Numbered from the stretch's first letter, positions 44,944 to 53,777 are shown. The stretch: 53,777 nucleotides of DNA from an uncultured Flavobacteriaceae bacterium (GCA_938088195.1 CALKEO010000017.1:1-53777), one strand, 5' to 3'. Numbers and translations: made by a program. The notes: generated from the letters alone by a model not told the origin.

Positions 44944-44974
44944 TAAATCTATAACTTTTTATACATATTACAAA
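44944..44974 (-). promoter_or_regulatory. Promoter of the DUF1573-murB-sigma-transporter operon
   Basis: On the minus strand TTTG at 44974-44971 is followed by 19 bases and TAGATTTA at 44951-44944, one mismatch from TAnnTTTG. Spacing and -33 are ideal. The DUF1573 ATG lies 15 bases beyond. The promoter is divergent from the valS box at 45011. Confidence 0.6.
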
Positions 44975-45010
44975 AAAACAACTTACCTTTTAAAATACTT
45001 TTTAGTTACC

Positions 45011-45018
45011 TACTTTTG
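45011..45018 (+). promoter_or_regulatory. -7 box for valS
   Basis: TACTTTTG matches TAnnTTTG and ends 25 bases before the valS ATG. No clear -33 TTTG is visible. Confidence 0.5.
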
Positions 45019-45043
45019 TATACCAAATTAATCAAATAAACAG

Positions 45044-47653
45044 ATGAATATTGTTAAAAACTTTGATGCAAAAAAATTAGAATCAAAGTGGTATAAATTT
45101 TGGATGGAAAATAATTATTTCGATTCCATTCCAAATGAAAAAAAACCATATACTATTGTAATTCCTCCACCAAATGTTACTGGAATATTACATATGGGTC
45201 ACATGTTAAATAATACGATTCAAGACATACTTATTAGAAAAGCTCGATTACAAGGCTTCAATGCATGTTGGGTTCCAGGAACAGACCATGCTTCCATTGC
45301 AACTGAAGCAAAGGTGGTTGAAAAACTGAAAAATGAGGGAATTGATAAAAGTGAATTAACAAGAGAAGAGTTTTTACAACACGCATGGAATTGGACTGAC
45401 AAACATGGAGGGTTGATTTTAGAACAATTAAAAAAATTAGGATGTTCATGTGATTGGAAAAGAACAAAGTTCACCTTAGATAGCGAAATGTCAGAGTCCG
45501 TTATCAAAGTTTTTATTGATTTATTCGAAAAAAAATTAATATACAAAGGTTTTCGAATGGTTAATTGGGATCCTCAAGCCAAAACAACTTTATCTAATGA
45601 GGAAGTAATTTATGAGGAAGAGCAAAGCAAAATTTTTTATATTAAATATAAAATATTAAACTCTTCAGAAACAATTAGTGTTGCGACTACTCGACCTGAG
45701 ACAATTTTTGGAGATACTGCAATAGCTGTTAATCCTAATGATGAAAGGTATCATAAGTTTGAGGGCATGAAAGCTATTATTCCAATTTTAAATAAAGAAA
45801 TTCCAATAATTAAAGATGATTATGTTGATTCAGAATTTGGAACAGGTTGTTTAAAAGTTACCCCAGCTCATAGTGAAAACGATAAAATAATTGGTGATAA
45901 GCATAAACTAGAAATTGTAGATATTTTAAACGATGACGGAACTTTAAATGATTTTGGTTTGCATTACAATGGTTTAGATAGATTTGTTGTGAGAGATAAA
46001 ATTTCTGATGAATTAAAAAAAATTAATTCCTTAATAAAAGTTGAACCTTATTTAACTAATGTTGGAAAATCAGAAAGAACAAAATGTATTATTGAACCAA
46101 AACTTTCAGAGCAATGGTTTTTAAAAATGGAAGATATTTCAAAACCAGCATTAAATGCCGTTAATCGAGATGATGTTAAACTTTTTCCTAAAAAGTTCAA
46201 GAATACTTACAGAAATTGGATGGAAAATATAAGAGACTGGAATATTTCTAGACAACTATGGTGGGGTCATCAAATTCCTGTTTATTATTTTAAATCTAAT
46301 AGAAAATATTTTGTTGTAGCTGAAAATATTGAAAAAGCAGTTGAAAAAGCAAGAAAAAAAAGTGGAAATAATAGTATAGAAAAAAAAGATTTAGAACAAG
46401 ATAACGATGTTTTAGATACTTGGTTTTCATCATGGATATGGCCAATAAGTGTTTTCGATGGAATTAGGAATCCAACTAACAAAGACTTTAATTATTACTA
46501 TCCGACTAATGATTTGGTTACTGGTCCTGATATATTATTTTTTTGGGTAGCAAGAATGATAGTTTCAGGTTTTGAATTAAAAAAATTAAAACCATTTAAT
46601 TCAGTTTATTTTACAGGTCTTGTAAGAGATAAACAGGGTAGGAAAATGTCAAAACAGCTTGGCAATTCTCCAGATGCCATTAAGTTAATTAATGATTTTG
46701 GTGCTGATAGTGTTAGAGTAGGTCTTTTACTTAGTGCTCCAGCTGGAAATGATCTTTTATTTGATGAGTCTTTGTGTAAGCAAGGAAAAAATTTCTCTAA
46801 CAAAATATGGAACTCTTACAGGTTGATTAAGTCATGGGAAGTATCTAGTTCTGTTAATCAAAATGATTATTGTAAAGCTGGAATTGAGTGGTTTGAAAAT
46901 AAATTTGATTCTAAATTAATCGAAATTGATGATCATTTTAAAAAATATAGGATTTCAGATGCGTTAATGAGTATATATAAATTGGTTTGGGATGATTTTT
47001 GTTCATGGTATTTAGAAATTATAAAACCTAGTTTTGGTATACCAATTGATACTATTACTTATAGAAAAACTTTATTATTTTTAGAAAAATGCTTAATTGT
47101 ATTACACCCTTTTATGCCATTCATTTCTGAGGAAATTTGGAGTGGAATTAAAAATTTTGATGATAATCCATTAATTATAAAAAATTGGCCAAAATCTAAA
47201 AAAATCGATAACACTTTACTTAAAGACTTTAGTCATATTTCTAATTTAGTTTCTGGTATTAGAAAATATAGAAATGAGAATGGAATTTCTTACAAAGATA
47301 AGATTGAATTATTTTCGCTACATAAAATAAAAAGTAATAATAAAAGTATAGTCCTTAAGCTAGCTAATGCCGAAATTATTGGCGATTTCTCAAATAAAGA
47401 TTTAAATGTTGATTCATTAATTATTGATAGTAATGAATATTTTATTAATAATTTTTCAAATTCAAAAAGTGATATTAAAAAAATAAATGAAGATTTAAAA
47501 CATAATAAAGCTTTTTTAAAATCTGTTCAATCAAAGCTTAAAAATAAAAGATTTATTGAAAATGCACCTGACAATGTAGTAAACAACGAAAAGAAAAAAG
47601 AGGCGGATATTAAAATTAAAATTAAAATGCTTGAATTAAAATTGAAGAAGTAG
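45044..47653 (+). CDS. valS: Valine--tRNA ligase
   Basis: ValRS charges tRNA-Val, whose TAC isoacceptor is encoded at 33.96 kb. The class I HIGH motif is HMGH at residues 50-53 (PNVTGILHMGH) and KMSKS is KMSKQ at 534-538 (GRKMSKQLGNSPD). The editing domain holds TTRPETIFGDTA and GTGCLKVTPAH near 220-280. The C-terminal coiled-coil arm is present from about 800 on (KINEDLKHNKAFLKSVQSKL). At 869 residues it is full length. It ends one base before the convergent psd stop, so no terminator separates them. Confidence 0.97.
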   Translation: MNIVKNFDAKKLESKWYKFWMENNYFDSIPNEKKPYTIVIPPPNVTGILHMGHMLNNTIQDILIRKARLQGFNACWVPGTDHASIATEAKVVEKLKNEGIDKSELTREEFLQHAWNWTDKHGGLILEQLKKLGCSCDWKRTKFTLDSEMSESVIKVFIDLFEKKLIYKGFRMVNWDPQAKTTLSNEEVIYEEEQSKIFYIKYKILNSSETISVATTRPETIFGDTAIAVNPNDERYHKFEGMKAIIPILNKEIPIIKDDYVDSEFGTGCLKVTPAHSENDKIIGDKHKLEIVDILNDDGTLNDFGLHYNGLDRFVVRDKISDELKKINSLIKVEPYLTNVGKSERTKCIIEPKLSEQWFLKMEDISKPALNAVNRDDVKLFPKKFKNTYRNWMENIRDWNISRQLWWGHQIPVYYFKSNRKYFVVAENIEKAVEKARKKSGNNSIEKKDLEQDNDVLDTWFSSWIWPISVFDGIRNPTNKDFNYYYPTNDLVTGPDILFFWVARMIVSGFELKKLKPFNSVYFTGLVRDKQGRKMSKQLGNSPDAIKLINDFGADSVRVGLLLSAPAGNDLLFDESLCKQGKNFSNKIWNSYRLIKSWEVSSSVNQNDYCKAGIEWFENKFDSKLIEIDDHFKKYRISDALMSIYKLVWDDFCSWYLEIIKPSFGIPIDTITYRKTLLFLEKCLIVLHPFMPFISEEIWSGIKNFDDNPLIIKNWPKSKKIDNTLLKDFSHISNLVSGIRKYRNENGISYKDKIELFSLHKIKSNNKSIVLKLANAEIIGDFSNKDLNVDSLIIDSNEYFINNFSNSKSDIKKINEDLKHNKAFLKSVQSKLKNKRFIENAPDNVVNNEKKKEADIKIKIKMLELKLKK

Positions 47654-47654
47654 T

Positions 47655-48305
47655 TTAGCTCTCTGCAATAGTATCAATTCCTCCAACAACCATTTGATTA
47701 ATTTTAACTTTTATTTTCGAATCTAAAGGCAAAAATAAATCTACTCTGGACCCAAATTTAATAAATCCAGCATCTTCACCTTGAACAACTCTACTGTCAA
47801 CTTTCGCATAATTTACAATTCTTTTAGCTATTGCACCTGCTATTTGTCTGTATAAGATTGTGCCAAAATTTTCGTTTTCAATCACAACTGTTGTTCTTTC
47901 ATTAAGCTCTGAGGATTTGGGATGCCAAGCAACTAAATATTTTCCAGGATGATATTTGCTAAATTTTATGATACCGCTCATTGCATATCTTGTTACATGA
48001 ACATTCAATGGAGACATGAAAATAGAAATTTGAATTCGATTGTCTTTAAAGTATTCTTTTTCATAAACATTTTCAACCACTACAACCTTTCCATCAACCG
48101 GTGAAATAATTAATGAGTCATTAACTTGTGTTTTTCTTTTGGGATTTCTAAAAAACTGTAAAATTAAAACCAGAATAATAATGGTAACACCTCCAATAAT
48201 TTTAGCTAATAAAACGTTTCCTAATAGCATAAAAGAAATTATATTAATAAATGATACAGTTATAAATGATATTATAATTATTAAATGACCCTCTTTATGA
48301 AACAT
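47655..48305 (-). CDS. psd: Phosphatidylserine decarboxylase family protein
   Basis: PSD makes phosphatidylethanolamine from phosphatidylserine. This is the short bacterial type (216 residues). Two membrane helices (about 8-50) precede the catalytic part, which includes FMSPLNVHVTRY and the autocleavage motif IKFGSRVDLF near the C-terminus, where the serine would become the pyruvoyl group. I chose the ATG at 48305: a TTG two codons earlier is possible, but MFHKEGHLI matches the family N-terminus. It overlaps cdsA by 11 bases and is the last gene of the rsfS-ftsH-LUD-cdsA-psd unit. Confidence 0.92.
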   Translation of the reverse strand: MFHKEGHLIIIISFITVSFINIISFMLLGNVLLAKIIGGVTIIILVLILQFFRNPKRKTQVNDSLIISPVDGKVVVVENVYEKEYFKDNRIQISIFMSPLNVHVTRYAMSGIIKFSKYHPGKYLVAWHPKSSELNERTTVVIENENFGTILYRQIAGAIAKRIVNYAKVDSRVVQGEDAGFIKFGSRVDLFLPLDSKIKVKINQMVVGGIDTIAES

Positions 48306-49134
48306 ATTCAAATATTTTTATTAATAAATAAATAAACGGCGCAGCAAATATAATACTATCCATTCTGTCGTAAAGACCTCCATGACCAGGCAACCATTTT
48401 CCACTGTCCTTTACTCCAGCTTCTCTTTTAAATTGCGATTGAACAAGATCACCTAAAGTTCCTAAAACACTAGTAACAACAGCAATAATTAACCATTGAA
48501 CCATGCTAAAATTAATATTAATATAAAAACTAAAAACAAGAGAAAGTAAGATTGAAAAAATGACACCTCCGATAAATCCTTCAATACTTTTTTTTGGAGA
48601 AACAGATTTTAGTAATGGTCTTTTACCAAAACTAACTCCAAAAACGTATGCAGCAGAGTCTGATATCCAAATTAGAGATAAAAAACTTAATATAATTAAA
48701 GGATCATAAGTTCCTAAAACATTAGACATTGAAAAAAAAATAACTAGAGAACCTACTAAATAAAAATGACCAACAAAACGATTTTTAAGAATTGAAAAAG
48801 AAAAAAACTTTTTTTTTAAGAGAGAGAAACCTAATAATACGTTAGTTGTAACAATAATTATTAAAAATACTAATTGAAATTCAGGATATTTTGATAAAAT
48901 AAAAAGAGAAAGATATAATGGAAACGTTAGATAAAGAATTAAGTAAGATTTTCCAGAATCAAATGAAAGAAATTTGTGATTGTAGTCTGAAACCAATTTT
49001 ATAAATTCAAAAACAAGGATCAAACTACATATAAAACCTACTATGTAAAATAAATACTGATTAAAAAAAAGCGGAAATAAAAGTACAATTGCGTAAGCAA
49101 GAGCAGTAAAAGATCTCGTGTAAAATTCTTTCAT
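48295..49134 (-). CDS. cdsA: Phosphatidate cytidylyltransferase
   Basis: CdsA makes CDP-diacylglycerol, the precursor of phosphatidylserine and PE; the downstream psd completes the PE branch. The 279-residue protein has about eight hydrophobic helices. The family signature near the C-terminus is complete: SQFKREAGVKDSG followed by KWLPGHGGLYDRMDS. The ATG abuts the LUD-gene stop (0 bases between) and the 3' end overlaps psd by 11 bases. It is therefore translationally linked on both sides. Confidence 0.94.
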   Translation of the reverse strand: MKEFYTRSFTALAYAIVLLFPLFFNQYLFYIVGFICSLILVFEFIKLVSDYNHKFLSFDSGKSYLILYLTFPLYLSLFILSKYPEFQLVFLIIIVTTNVLLGFSLLKKKFFSFSILKNRFVGHFYLVGSLVIFFSMSNVLGTYDPLIILSFLSLIWISDSAAYVFGVSFGKRPLLKSVSPKKSIEGFIGGVIFSILLSLVFSFYININFSMVQWLIIAVVTSVLGTLGDLVQSQFKREAGVKDSGKWLPGHGGLYDRMDSIIFAAPFIYLLIKIFEYVS

Positions 49135-49746
49135 TTATAAATCCTCTAATAAAAGCAAATATAGATTTTTAGCAGCACTCCCATAAGTCAAAAAATTTGT
49201 ATCATCCTTTTCTTGACTATTAAAATTTTTAATTGTGGTAATGTTAGTAGGTAGATTGTTGGAATATTTACTTTTTATTCCGTTTAAACCTCCACTTAGA
49301 GTTTCTGTGAATTGACTAATTTTTGCAAAAACAATAAAATTTTTAGGAAGGTCGTTTACTTTATGAGATTTTATTTGTTTAGCACATATTAATAAACTTC
49401 CATCGTTGGCAACTAAAAATTCACATCTTGTTAAAAAAAACTTGGCATTTAAATTTGTTTTAGAAATATTAACTTTTTCTTTTTCTCGAAAAAAATCAAG
49501 TAAAGAATCGTCATAACATAAAATTTCAGCGTCATCCCATTTGTTTTCTTCAATTATTTGAGAAAAAAAAGAATCACATTCTGATTGGTTTTCACAGTAT
49601 AAAAATTTACCTCCATTTTCAGTAAAATTATAAGTGAATCTTTCCTCAATTGGAGCCTTCTTTTTTGGCATATATTTGCCTTCAGCGTCATTTTCGGATT
49701 CAGATTGACTACTTTTATTGAAAAATGATTTAATGAATTTTTTCAA
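49135..49746 (-). CDS. LUD/LutC-type protein (TTG start)
   Basis: A 203-residue protein related to the LutC/YkgG (LUD) family. After a basic N-terminus (MKKFIKSFFNKSSQSES) it shows KYMPKKKAPIEERFTYNF, NGGKFLYCENQSECDSFF and LTRCEFLVANDGSLLICAK. The LutC active-site meaning is not established, and the lactate-oxidation partners LutA/LutB are absent. TTG at 49746 is used because a stop lies four codons upstream and the next ATG (residue 26) would remove the conserved N-terminus. A -7 box lies 18 bases upstream. It sits between ftsH and cdsA, a position I recall as conserved in Flavobacteria. Confidence 0.8.
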   Translation of the reverse strand: MKKFIKSFFNKSSQSESENDAEGKYMPKKKAPIEERFTYNFTENGGKFLYCENQSECDSFFSQIIEENKWDDAEILCYDDSLLDFFREKEKVNISKTNLNAKFFLTRCEFLVANDGSLLICAKQIKSHKVNDLPKNFIVFAKISQFTETLSGGLNGIKSKYSNNLPTNITTIKNFNSQEKDDTNFLTYGSAAKNLYLLLLEDL

Positions 49747-49764
49747 TGCATAATATTATCTATA

Positions 49765-49772
49765 CAAAGATA
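49765..49772 (-). promoter_or_regulatory. -7 box between ftsH and the LUD gene
   Basis: On the minus strand TATCTTTG fits TAnnTTTG, 18 bases before the TTG start of the LUD gene. It may give LUD-cdsA-psd a second, internal transcript. No -33 TTTG is seen. Confidence 0.45.
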
Positions 49773-49818
49773 AAAAAACTAAATATCTATCAGGTGAATG
49801 TTAATAATTTTAGATAAA

Positions 49819-51759
49819 CTATTTTTTTGATTTAGACTCCTTAATGGCAGTTTTTATGTCAAATGGTCTTTCACCATAAATTCTAACTAAGTCCTCTTTA
49901 AAAATAACTTCTTTTTCAAGTAAAAAATCAGCTAATTCAATTAACTTATTTTTATGTTTTTTCAAAAGTTTTATAGCTCTCTGATATTGATTTTCTATAA
50001 TACTAGATATTTCTTTATCAATTACTTGTGCAGTAACGTCACTGTATGGTTTTGTAAAACCATAATCGTTTTGCCCACTGGAATCATAATAAGTTAAATT
50101 TCCAATTTTATCACTGAGCCCGTAAACCGTTACCATAGATCTTGCTTGTTTAGTTACTTTCTCTAAATCACTCAAAGCTCCTGTAGAAATATTATTAAAC
50201 ATTACTTTTTCTGCCGCTCTTCCACCCAAAGCTGCACACATTTCATCTAATATTTGTTCTGGTTTAACAATTTGGCGTTCTTCAGGCAGGTACCATGCTG
50301 CACCCAAAGATTGTCCTCTTGGAACTATAGTTACCTTAACCAATGGCGCGGCATGCTCTAACATCCAACTAACAGTTGCATGGCCTGCTTCATGAAAAGC
50401 AATAGTCTTCTTTTCTGATTCTGTTATTATCTTATTTTTTTTCTCTAGTCCACCAACAATTCTATCAACAGCATCTAAAAAATCTTGTCTGTTTACAGAT
50501 TTTTTAGATTTCCTAGCCGCTATTAAAGCTGCTTCATTACATACATTAGCTATGTCTGCACCAGAGAAACCCGGTGTTTGCTTTGCAAGAAAGTCAGTAT
50601 CAAGTCCTTTGGAAATCTTAATTGGTTTAAGATGAACTTTAAAAATTTCTTTTCTTTCTCTAAGATCAGGAAGATCGACATATATTTGTCTATCAAATCT
50701 ACCTGCTCTCATAAGAGCTTTATCTAAAACATCGGCTCGGTTGGTAGCGGCAATAACTATAACATTTGTATTGGTTCCAAAACCATCCATTTCAGTTAAT
50801 AATTGGTTTAATGTATTTTCTCTTTCATCATTACCTCCAGTCATATTGCTTTTACCACGAGCCCTTCCAATGGCGTCAATTTCATCAATAAAAATAATTG
50901 CAGGTGATTTTTCTTTAGCTTGTTTAAAAAGGTCTCTAACTCTTGATGCCCCAACTCCCACAAACATTTCCACAAAATCTGAACCAGATAATGAGAAAAA
51001 AGGGACTTTGGCTTCTCCAGCAACTGCTTTGGCAAGTAGTGTTTTTCCTGTTCCTGGTAGACCTACAAGTAGGGCTCCTTTAGGAATCTTACCTCCAAGT
51101 TTTGTGTATTTAGTAGGGTTTTTTAAAAAATCTACAATTTCTTGAACTTCTTCCTTAGCACCCTCAAGTCCAGCCACATCCTTAAAAGTAATTTTGATGT
51201 CAGTTTTTTCATCAAATAATTTTGCCTTTGATTTACCAATACTAAAAATCTGTGAACCTCCACCTGCTCCACCTGACATTCTCTTCATAAAAAAGAACCA
51301 TAAACCAATTAAAATTAAGAGAGGAAGAAAGCCTAGTATGTAATCGAAAAATTTATTTTCAACGGTTTTAAAATCATAATTAAACTGGATACCCTTCTTT
51401 TCAGCATCCTCTAATTTATTTTGAAAAAGTTCAAGGTTACCAATTTCAAATACGTAATGTGGCCCATTAATATTTTTTTGACCTAGAATATTAGTAGAAT
51501 TAGCAATTTTGTGGTCGGGACTGTTTAAAGCATCTCTTTGAAGTGTAACTTGTGCTAAATTTTTATTTATAACAGTTACATTTTTTATTTCACCCTTATT
51601 TAAAAATCTTTCAAAGCTAGTAATGTTAATATTTTTTGAAGAGCTGGTAGCTTCGTTTCCACCAATAAAATAAGTACTAATAAAAAATATAACTATTAGT
51701 GAATAGATCCAATAAGTATTGAATTTTGGTTTATTTTTTAAATTTTTATTCTTGTTCAT
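49819..51759 (-). CDS. ftsH: ATP-dependent zinc metalloprotease FtsH
   Basis: FtsH degrades membrane and short-lived soluble proteins at the inner membrane. Two membrane helices lie at about 15-34 and 141-158. The AAA+ Walker A is at 233-240 (GLPGTGKT); the usual second residue is P, here L. The pore loop [13 protein letters not shown] follows. Walker B is [12 protein letters not shown]. The zinc site HEAGH is at 456-460 (H456, E457, H460). The C-terminus is short (IKESKSKK). At 646 residues it is full length. It starts 2 bases after rsfS and is 72 bases upstream of the LUD gene. Confidence 0.96.
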   Translation of the reverse strand: MNKNKNLKNKPKFNTYWIYSLIVIFFISTYFIGGNEATSSSKNINITSFERFLNKGEIKNVTVINKNLAQVTLQRDALNSPDHKIANSTNILGQKNINGPHYVFEIGNLELFQNKLEDAEKKGIQFNYDFKTVENKFFDYILGFLPLLILIGLWFFFMKRMSGGAGGGSQIFSIGKSKAKLFDEKTDIKITFKDVAGLEGAKEEVQEIVDFLKNPTKYTKLGGKIPKGALLVGLPGTGKTLLAKAVAGEAKVPFFSLSGSDFVEMFVGVGASRVRDLFKQAKEKSPAIIFIDEIDAIGRARGKSNMTGGNDERENTLNQLLTEMDGFGTNTNVIVIAATNRADVLDKALMRAGRFDRQIYVDLPDLRERKEIFKVHLKPIKISKGLDTDFLAKQTPGFSGADIANVCNEAALIAARKSKKSVNRQDFLDAVDRIVGGLEKKNKIITESEKKTIAFHEAGHATVSWMLEHAAPLVKVTIVPRGQSLGAAWYLPEERQIVKPEQILDEMCAALGGRAAEKVMFNNISTGALSDLEKVTKQARSMVTVYGLSDKIGNLTYYDSSGQNDYGFTKPYSDVTAQVIDKEISSIIENQYQRAIKLLKKHKNKLIELADFLLEKEVIFKEDLVRIYGERPFDIKTAIKESKSKK

Positions 51760-51761
51760 TT

Positions 51762-52118
51762 TTAATATTTAGATTCAACTAAAGTAGAATTTGCTTCCTC
51801 CCAAAGTTCTTCAATTTTATAATATTTTCTTGTTTCTTCATTAAATATATGAACTACAACATCAATGTAATCCATTAATACCCATTTACTATTATCTAAA
51901 CCTTCAATGTGCCAAGGTTTTTCACCAGTATTTTTGCTTACACATTTTCTTATTGATCCTGTTATGGCATTTACTTGAGTAGTAGAATTTCCAGAGCAAA
52001 CAACAAAATATTTACATGCTACGTTGTCAATATCTCTAAGATCCAAAATATTAATTTGAAGTCCTTTAACATTTTCTATACCTTCAATTATATTTGTAAT
52101 TAAATTATCTGTACCCAA
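51762..52118 (-). CDS. rsfS: Ribosome silencing factor RsfS (TTG start)
   Basis: RsfS binds L14 and blocks subunit joining in starving cells. The 118-residue protein shows LITNIIEGIENVKGLQINI, then ACKYFVVCSGNSTTQVNA and KPWHIEGLDNSKWVLMDY, typical of the DUF143 fold. No ATG is available: TTG at 52118 gives MGTDNLITNIIEG, which fits family N-termini, and an in-frame stop lies four codons upstream. It heads the minus-strand unit rsfS-ftsH-LUD-cdsA-psd and is divergent from birA. The adjacent spacer shows no clear promoter. Confidence 0.92.
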   Translation of the reverse strand: MGTDNLITNIIEGIENVKGLQINILDLRDIDNVACKYFVVCSGNSTTQVNAITGSIRKCVSKNTGEKPWHIEGLDNSKWVLMDYIDVVVHIFNEETRKYYKIEELWEEANSTLVESKY

Positions 52119-52182
52119 ATTAAAATTTTAAAAGCATAAATTTATGATATTTAACACTAGTATGTTATAATTTATTTATAAT

Positions 52183-52926
52183 ATGGAAATAATCAAACTT
52201 GGTGCCATTAATTCAACAAATGAATATTTAAAAAAATTTATCGTAAATAACTCTTTAACCACCAAACATGTTGTATACACATTTAATCAAACAAATGGAA
52301 AAGGACAAAGAGGAAAGATTTGGCACTCAGAACCAGGAAAGAATTTAGCATTTTCAATTTGCATTTTCCCTAAGAATATTGAAGTTAAAAATCAGTTTAT
52401 TATCAACATGATAGTTTCACTTTTTTTAATAAACATTTTAAAAGCTTTAAAAATACCAGATCTCAAAATAAAATGGCCAAACGACATAATGTCAGGGGGA
52501 AAAAAAATATGTGGAATTTTAAATGAGACTAAGTTAAAAGGAAATAAAATTGAAAATATTGTAATAGGATTTGGTCTTAACGTTAACCAAGAAACCTTTG
52601 AAAATTTACCCAATGCATCCTCATTGAAATTGATTAATAAAATTAATTATGATTTGGACGGTTTAGTTAGTTATATTACTCAGTGCTTAAAAAATTACGA
52701 TTATCTTGATGTAAAAACTGAACTACAATTCAATAAAATTGCTAAAAACTACAACAATAATCTTTATGGATTAGATTCTTTTTATAATTTTAAAGATTCA
52801 AACAACAAAATATTTCTAGGAAAAATATTATCTGTCGCTGAAAATGGTAATCTAAAAATCATGAAAAAAAATAGTAAAATAAAAAGTTATAATTTTCAAG
52901 AAATCCAAATGATTTTAAGTAATTAG
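52183..52926 (+). CDS. birA: Biotin--[acetyl-CoA-carboxylase] ligase
   Basis: BirA attaches biotin to the carrier domain of acetyl-CoA carboxylase and related enzymes. The biotin/ATP loop GKGQRGKIWHS lies at residues 39-49, KWPNDIM at 97-103 and the catalytic lysine region GGKKICGILNE near 105-115. No N-terminal HTH is present, so it is a ligase only and cannot act as a biotin repressor. The 247-residue length is normal for this group. It starts divergently from rsfS. A small DedA-like gene follows 2 bases later. Confidence 0.94.
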   Translation: MEIIKLGAINSTNEYLKKFIVNNSLTTKHVVYTFNQTNGKGQRGKIWHSEPGKNLAFSICIFPKNIEVKNQFIINMIVSLFLINILKALKIPDLKIKWPNDIMSGGKKICGILNETKLKGNKIENIVIGFGLNVNQETFENLPNASSLKLINKINYDLDGLVSYITQCLKNYDYLDVKTELQFNKIAKNYNNNLYGLDSFYNFKDSNNKIFLGKILSVAENGNLKIMKKNSKIKSYNFQEIQMILSN

Positions 52927-52928
52927 TT

Positions 52929-53378
52929 ATGGAATCATTTGTTGAGTTTGGGTTTTTAGGACTATTTTTTGCTAGTTTTTTAGGAGCTACTATTATACCC
53001 CTTAGTTCGGAAATAGTTTTAAGTGTACTTTTAGCTAAGGGTTATGATATTAATTTAAGCATCGTTATTGCCACTCTTGGGAATTGGCTTGGTGGCCTTA
53101 GCAGTTATTATTTAGGTACTTTAGGAAAATGGGATTTTGTTGAAAAATATTTTAGAATAAAAAAAGAAAAAATTTTTCGTTTTAAAATTAAAATTGATAG
53201 ATGGGGAAGTTTTTATGCTTTTTTTTGTTGTTTACCATTTGTTGGAGACCCACTAGCAATTAGTCTAGGGTTTTTCAGAACGAGCTTTTTCAAAGTCTCC
53301 ATTTGGATGTTTCTAGGAAAATTTGTCAAGTATATTTTGTGGGCTATTTTAACTGTATGGGGGATTTCAATTTTTTAA
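52929..53378 (+). CDS. YqaA/DedA-family small membrane protein
   Basis: A 149-residue inner-membrane protein with four or five hydrophobic segments. Its start FVEFGFLGLFFASFLGATI, the loop IATLGNWLGGLSSYYLG and the ending PFVGDPLAISLGFFR match the YqaA branch of the DedA/SNARE-associated family. Relatives are linked to lipid trafficking and membrane potential, but YqaA itself is uncharacterised. It starts 2 bases after birA and overlaps the convergent SDR gene by 4 bases. Confidence 0.86.
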   Translation: MESFVEFGFLGLFFASFLGATIIPLSSEIVLSVLLAKGYDINLSIVIATLGNWLGGLSSYYLGTLGKWDFVEKYFRIKKEKIFRFKIKIDRWGSFYAFFCCLPFVGDPLAISLGFFRTSFFKVSIWMFLGKFVKYILWAILTVWGISIF

Positions 53379-53777
53379 TCATTATATCTTCCAGGTGCCA
53401 GAACACTGGATAAAAAATCAAAAACAAATTGAGGGACTATTTTGATAAGAAAAACTATAATTTTCCAAGTTTTGGTGGGGACTACAATTTTTTTTCCGTT
53501 CAACATTCCCTCTACACCCTCCTCTGCTATTCGTTTGGCAGATTTTTTTAAAAATTTTGGAACACTATCCATCTCATCTTGAACTCCACTAGCTGTATGA
53601 AAGTTAGTAATTGTATATCCAGGACATAGCGCAGTGGAGGTTATTCCTTTTGGGTTGTAATTTATGTTCAAAGCCTCACTGAATCGATTCATGAAAGTTT
53701 TAAGTGGACCATACATAACTTGAATTGCTGCTGGGGGAGCAAATGCAGCAACAGATGAAACAATCATTATTTTTCCA
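53375..53777 (-). CDS. Short-chain dehydrogenase/reductase, 5' truncated by window
   Basis: The C-terminal 133 residues of an SDR enzyme that continues beyond the right edge. The catalytic serine region IVSSVAAFAPP and the Y-x3-K motif YGPLK are present, so the enzyme should be active, followed by CPGYTITNFH. The reading frame stays open to the last base (GKIMIVSS), so the start lies outside and the Met in this stretch is internal. The C-terminus has a hydrophobic segment (IIVFLIKIVPQFVFDFL) that may attach to a membrane. It overlaps the YqaA-like gene by 4 bases. Cofactor and substrate are not determined. Confidence 0.88.
   Translation of the reverse strand, partial: GKIMIVSSVAAFAPPAAIQVMYGPLKTFMNRFSEALNINYNPKGITSTALCPGYTITNFHTASGVQDEMDSVPKFLKKSAKRIAEEGVEGMLNGKKIVVPTKTWKIIVFLIKIVPQFVFDFLSSVLAPGRYND

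Noticed and set aside
50741-51145. A 134-codon frame antisense to the FtsH AAA+ domain
   Set aside because: Shadow of the conserved ATPase region; no start signal or family match.

Overview
This 53.8 kb window is chromosomal DNA of a marine-type Flavobacteriia member (Bacteroidota). The reasons are the strong AT-richness, recurrent Bacteroidota -7 promoter boxes (TAnnTTTG), lipoprotein and signal-peptide genes, a putative T9SS C-terminal sorting domain, a Porin_10-type beta-barrel, an NhaD Na+/H+ antiporter, and flavobacterial neighbourhoods such as rsfS-ftsH-LUD-cdsA-psd and M23-merR next to alaS. The genome looks streamlined: I count 47 protein genes and two tRNAs. Many convergent genes overlap at their stop codons, leaders are short, and six genes have no usable ATG and appear to start at TTG. 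I saw no insertion sequence, prophage, CRISPR array or origin.

Layout. 1-8.9 kb: initiator tRNA, the GTPases era and der (ribosome assembly), an M23 peptidase with a MerR regulator, alaS, a DUF4136 lipoprotein, a PLP-dependent desulfhydrase-like enzyme and a LysM glucosaminidase. 8.9-20.3 kb: hemL, a secreted zinc peptidase, lysS divergent from a short YqaE/Pmp3 membrane protein with a TTG start, lipB, a large lipoprotein, rnhB and a porin. 20.3-30.4 kb: glutamate synthase gltBD, nhaD, folC and an M28 peptidase. 30.4-34.8 kb: an ABC ATPase / FtsX-like permease / DUF3299 operon with a histidine-rich loop, a secreted protein of unknown function, tRNA-Val, and a membrane-protein/XRE pair with a clear promoter.

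34.8-41.5 kb: a DUF1800/DUF1501 pair whose DUF1501 member has a Tat signal and a sorting-domain-like C-terminus, a COG1579 coiled-coil protein that has lost its zinc ribbon, a short Nif3, lpxK and lipA. 41.5-45 kb: one operon of DUF1573, murB, a small Cys-rich membrane protein, an ECF sigma factor and a divergent Nramp-like transporter. 45-53.8 kb: valS, the rsfS-ftsH-LUD-cdsA-psd operon, birA, a DedA/YqaA membrane protein and a truncated SDR dehydrogenase.

Most genes are core functions: translation, lipoate and biotin attachment, lipid A and phospholipid synthesis, peptidoglycan, nitrogen assimilation. The parts most worth follow-up are the His-rich ABC/DUF3299 operon, the DUF1800/DUF1501 export pair, the sigma-factor/Nramp-like operon, and the XRE/membrane-protein pair with GTAAC repeats over its promoter. 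All calls come from reading the sequence; no database search was run.
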